Assembly: GCA_027297005.1 (NCBI GenBank)
Contig: JAPUIN010000117.1
Span: forward strand, 1-7,723
Direction of reading: 5' to 3'
Length of the DNA: 7,723 nt
Source: Acidobacteriota bacterium
GTDB lineage: Bacteria; Acidobacteriota; Polarisedimenticolia; Gp22-AA2
The notes beneath the pieces were generated by a model. That model had not been told where the DNA came from, made no database searches, and saw only the letters and a program-made list of their open reading frames with translations. A program made the position numbers and the translations under genes. Shown here one piece after another: positions 6,737 through 7,723 of this stretch (within the stretch, counting starts at the first letter, position 1; every line of letters begins with the position of its first letter).

Positions 6737-6802
6737 CCCTCCCCCTCCCGTCTGCGGTTTCCTACCCCCTTTACGTCACTTGCCCTCCCCTGAGTCTGCG
6801 GT
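6737..6802 (+). repeat. Two-block direct repeat: CCCTCCCC then GTCTGCGGT, twice
   Basis: The first copy is CCCTCCCC at 6737-6744 plus GTCTGCGGT at 6750-6758, with 5 nt between blocks. The second is CCCTCCCC at 6783-6790 plus GTCTGCGGT at 6794-6802, with 3 nt between. Corresponding blocks are 44-46 bp apart, roughly four helical turns. Both blocks match perfectly in the same order, which is unlikely by chance even in C-rich DNA. It may be a pair of protein-binding sites or the remnant of a local duplication. Confidence 0.6.
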
Positions 6803-6880
6803 GGCCCTCTCGTCCTGGACACCAATCCCTTCTGCCCCCATCCGATCTATCATGTGGCCTCATCGCGGATAGGGCATCCG

Positions 6881-6918
6881 GCTGGTCCAGATCCTAGTCC
6901 GCCCTGTGCAGGACCAGC
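6881..6918. repeat. Inverted repeat ahead of the kinase gene (GCTGGTCC / GGACCAGC)
   Basis: The arms at 6881-6888 and 6911-6918 are perfect 8-bp complements separated by 22 nt, ending 13 nt before the kinase ATG. It could fold in the mRNA leader near the ribosome site or act as an operator. It lacks a T-run, so it is not an intrinsic terminator. An 8-bp match of this kind can arise by chance in a gap of this size. Confidence 0.45.
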
Positions 6919-6931
6919 ATCAGAGCGCACG

Positions 6932-7723
6932 ATGACCTTGAGCCCCGGAGGGATGCTGTCTCACTACCGGCTCGTCGAGAAGATCGGCGAGGGCGGCATG
7001 GGGGTGGTCTGGAAAGCCGAGGACACTGTTCTGGGGCGCGAGGTCGCCATCAAGGTCCTCGCCGACGACTTCGCCCACGACGCTGAGCGGCTGGCGCGCT
7101 TCCGGCAGGAGGCGCGACTCCTCGCATCGCTGAACCACCTGAACATTGCCGCGATCTATGGCTTCGAAGAATCGGGTGGCATCCGCTACCTGGTGCTGGA
7201 GCTGGTGCCGGGTCTGACGCTGGCGGAGAGGCTCCGGCGCGGTCCCCTACCTGTCGACGAGGCCCTGACCGTTTGCCGCCAGATCGCCGAGGCGCTCGAG
7301 GCGGCGCACGAGAAGGGGATCGTCCATCGTGACCTGAAGCCGGGGAACGTCAAGGTCACCCCTGACGGCAAGGTCAAGGTGCTGGACTTCGGGTTGGCGA
7401 AGGTCTTCGCGGGGGACACTCCGGACCAAGATAGCTCCAAGTCGATGATGCTGACGGATGCTGGAACGCGCGTAGGGGTCGTTCTCGGCACGCCCGCCTA
7501 CATGAGTCCTGAGCAGGCCCGGGGCAAAGCGATGGACAGGCGCACCGACATCTGGGCGTTCGGCTGCCTGCTGTATGAGATGCTCACGGGCCGGCGAGCG
7601 TTCTGGGGTGAGACGGTATCCGACGCCACGGCGGCGATCCTCAGAGGGAACCCTGACTGGGGACTGCTGCCGGGCTCGACCCCCCGGGCGGCTCGGCGAC
7701 TCTTGCGACGGTGTCTGACGAAG
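6932..7723 (+). CDS. Hanks-type serine/threonine protein kinase, N-terminal kinase domain, partial at the C-terminus
   Basis: This is a PknB-like eukaryotic-type Ser/Thr kinase; 264 residues are in the window and the frame is open at the right edge. The kinase domain starts near residue 12. Visible elements are the glycine loop [14 protein letters not shown] (18-31), VAIK with Lys41, the helix-C Glu60 ([10 protein letters not shown]), the catalytic loop HRDLKPGN (132-139; Asp134, Asn139), DFGLAK with Asp152, and [13 protein letters not shown] (186-198) ending the activation loop. All catalytic residues are present, so it should be active; HRD also marks it as an RD kinase controlled by loop phosphorylation. 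The N-terminus [19 protein letters not shown] matches the usual start of the large kinases of Acidobacteriota and relatives, which often continue into TolB/WD40-type propellers or TPR repeats, but that part is outside the window. The ATG at 6932 has only a weak ribosome site; the ATG at 6953 has GGAGGG too close to be used. Confidence 0.95.
   Translation, partial: MTLSPGGMLSHYRLVEKIGEGGMGVVWKAEDTVLGREVAIKVLADDFAHDAERLARFRQEARLLASLNHLNIAAIYGFEESGGIRYLVLELVPGLTLAERLRRGPLPVDEALTVCRQIAEALEAAHEKGIVHRDLKPGNVKVTPDGKVKVLDFGLAKVFAGDTPDQDSSKSMMLTDAGTRVGVVLGTPAYMSPEQARGKAMDRRTDIWAFGCLLYEMLTGRRAFWGETVSDATAAILRGNPDWGLLPGSTPRAARRLLRRCLTK

Larger units (their letters stand above)
6614..6931. promoter_or_regulatory. 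Non-coding region between the anti-sigma factor and the kinase gene
   Basis: This 318-bp gap has no believable gene; open frames of 67-71 codons on both strands give low-complexity Pro/Ser/Arg-rich peptides without a good ribosome site. It holds a short hairpin-capable repeat GTCCC-GAT-GGGAC (6682-6694), a 12-bp GC palindrome GCGGCCGGCCGC (6706-6717), a pyrimidine-rich plus strand (about 6736-6846) carrying a direct repeat, and an inverted repeat close to the kinase start. A lone TATCAT at 6848-6853 could be a -10 element, but no matching -35 is seen. Neither hairpin is followed by a T-run, so I cannot name a terminator. Confidence 0.6.

Noticed and set aside
6610..6872. Short frames of 67-71 codons in the gap before the kinase
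   Set aside because: Low-complexity Pro/Ser/Arg-rich products without ribosome sites or recognisable features.

Overview
The window reads as chromosomal DNA from a high-GC, probably Gram-negative bacterium. Two gene products carry Sec-type export signals. One is a large zinc metalloprotease of the DUF5117/DUF4953 type, and the kinase at the right edge is the Hanks-type form that is abundant in Acidobacteriota and related soil or sediment lineages such as Eisenbacteria and Gemmatimonadota. That placement is inference from gene content only; no rRNA or marker gene is present. I see no tRNA, CRISPR array, insertion sequence or phage gene.

Layout from left to right: (1) 1-994, minus strand, a PLP-dependent aminotransferase of fold type I (LysN/AadAT-like), cut by the left edge. 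(2) A 150-bp divergent promoter region. (3) 1145-3607, plus strand, a secreted zinc-dependent metalloprotease with a complete HExxHxxGxxH site and Met-turn. (4) 3618-4859, minus strand, convergent with it at 10 bp, a secreted two-lobed aspartyl-protease-like protein ending in a PDZ domain. (5) A 215-bp divergent region with an AT-rich core. (6) 5075-6613, plus strand, a tightly coupled three-gene unit: a 148-aa membrane protein, an ECF-type sigma factor and a zinc-finger (ZAS) membrane anti-sigma factor. (7) A 318-bp non-coding gap with a pyrimidine-rich direct repeat and an inverted repeat. (8) 6932-7723, plus strand, the kinase domain of a Hanks-type Ser/Thr protein kinase, cut by the right edge.

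The genes fit a cell-envelope theme: two exported proteases, a membrane-linked sigma/anti-sigma switch and a sensor-type kinase. The sigma unit is divergent from the aspartyl-protease gene, so the protease is a plausible but unproven target. The most notable observations are the membrane protein coupled to the sigma/anti-sigma pair, the anti-sigma factor with almost no extracytoplasmic part, the altered DTG motifs of the aspartyl protease, and a repeated two-block element plus hairpin-capable repeat ahead of the kinase. I did not find a clearly new multi-gene system; most genes belong to recognisable families.
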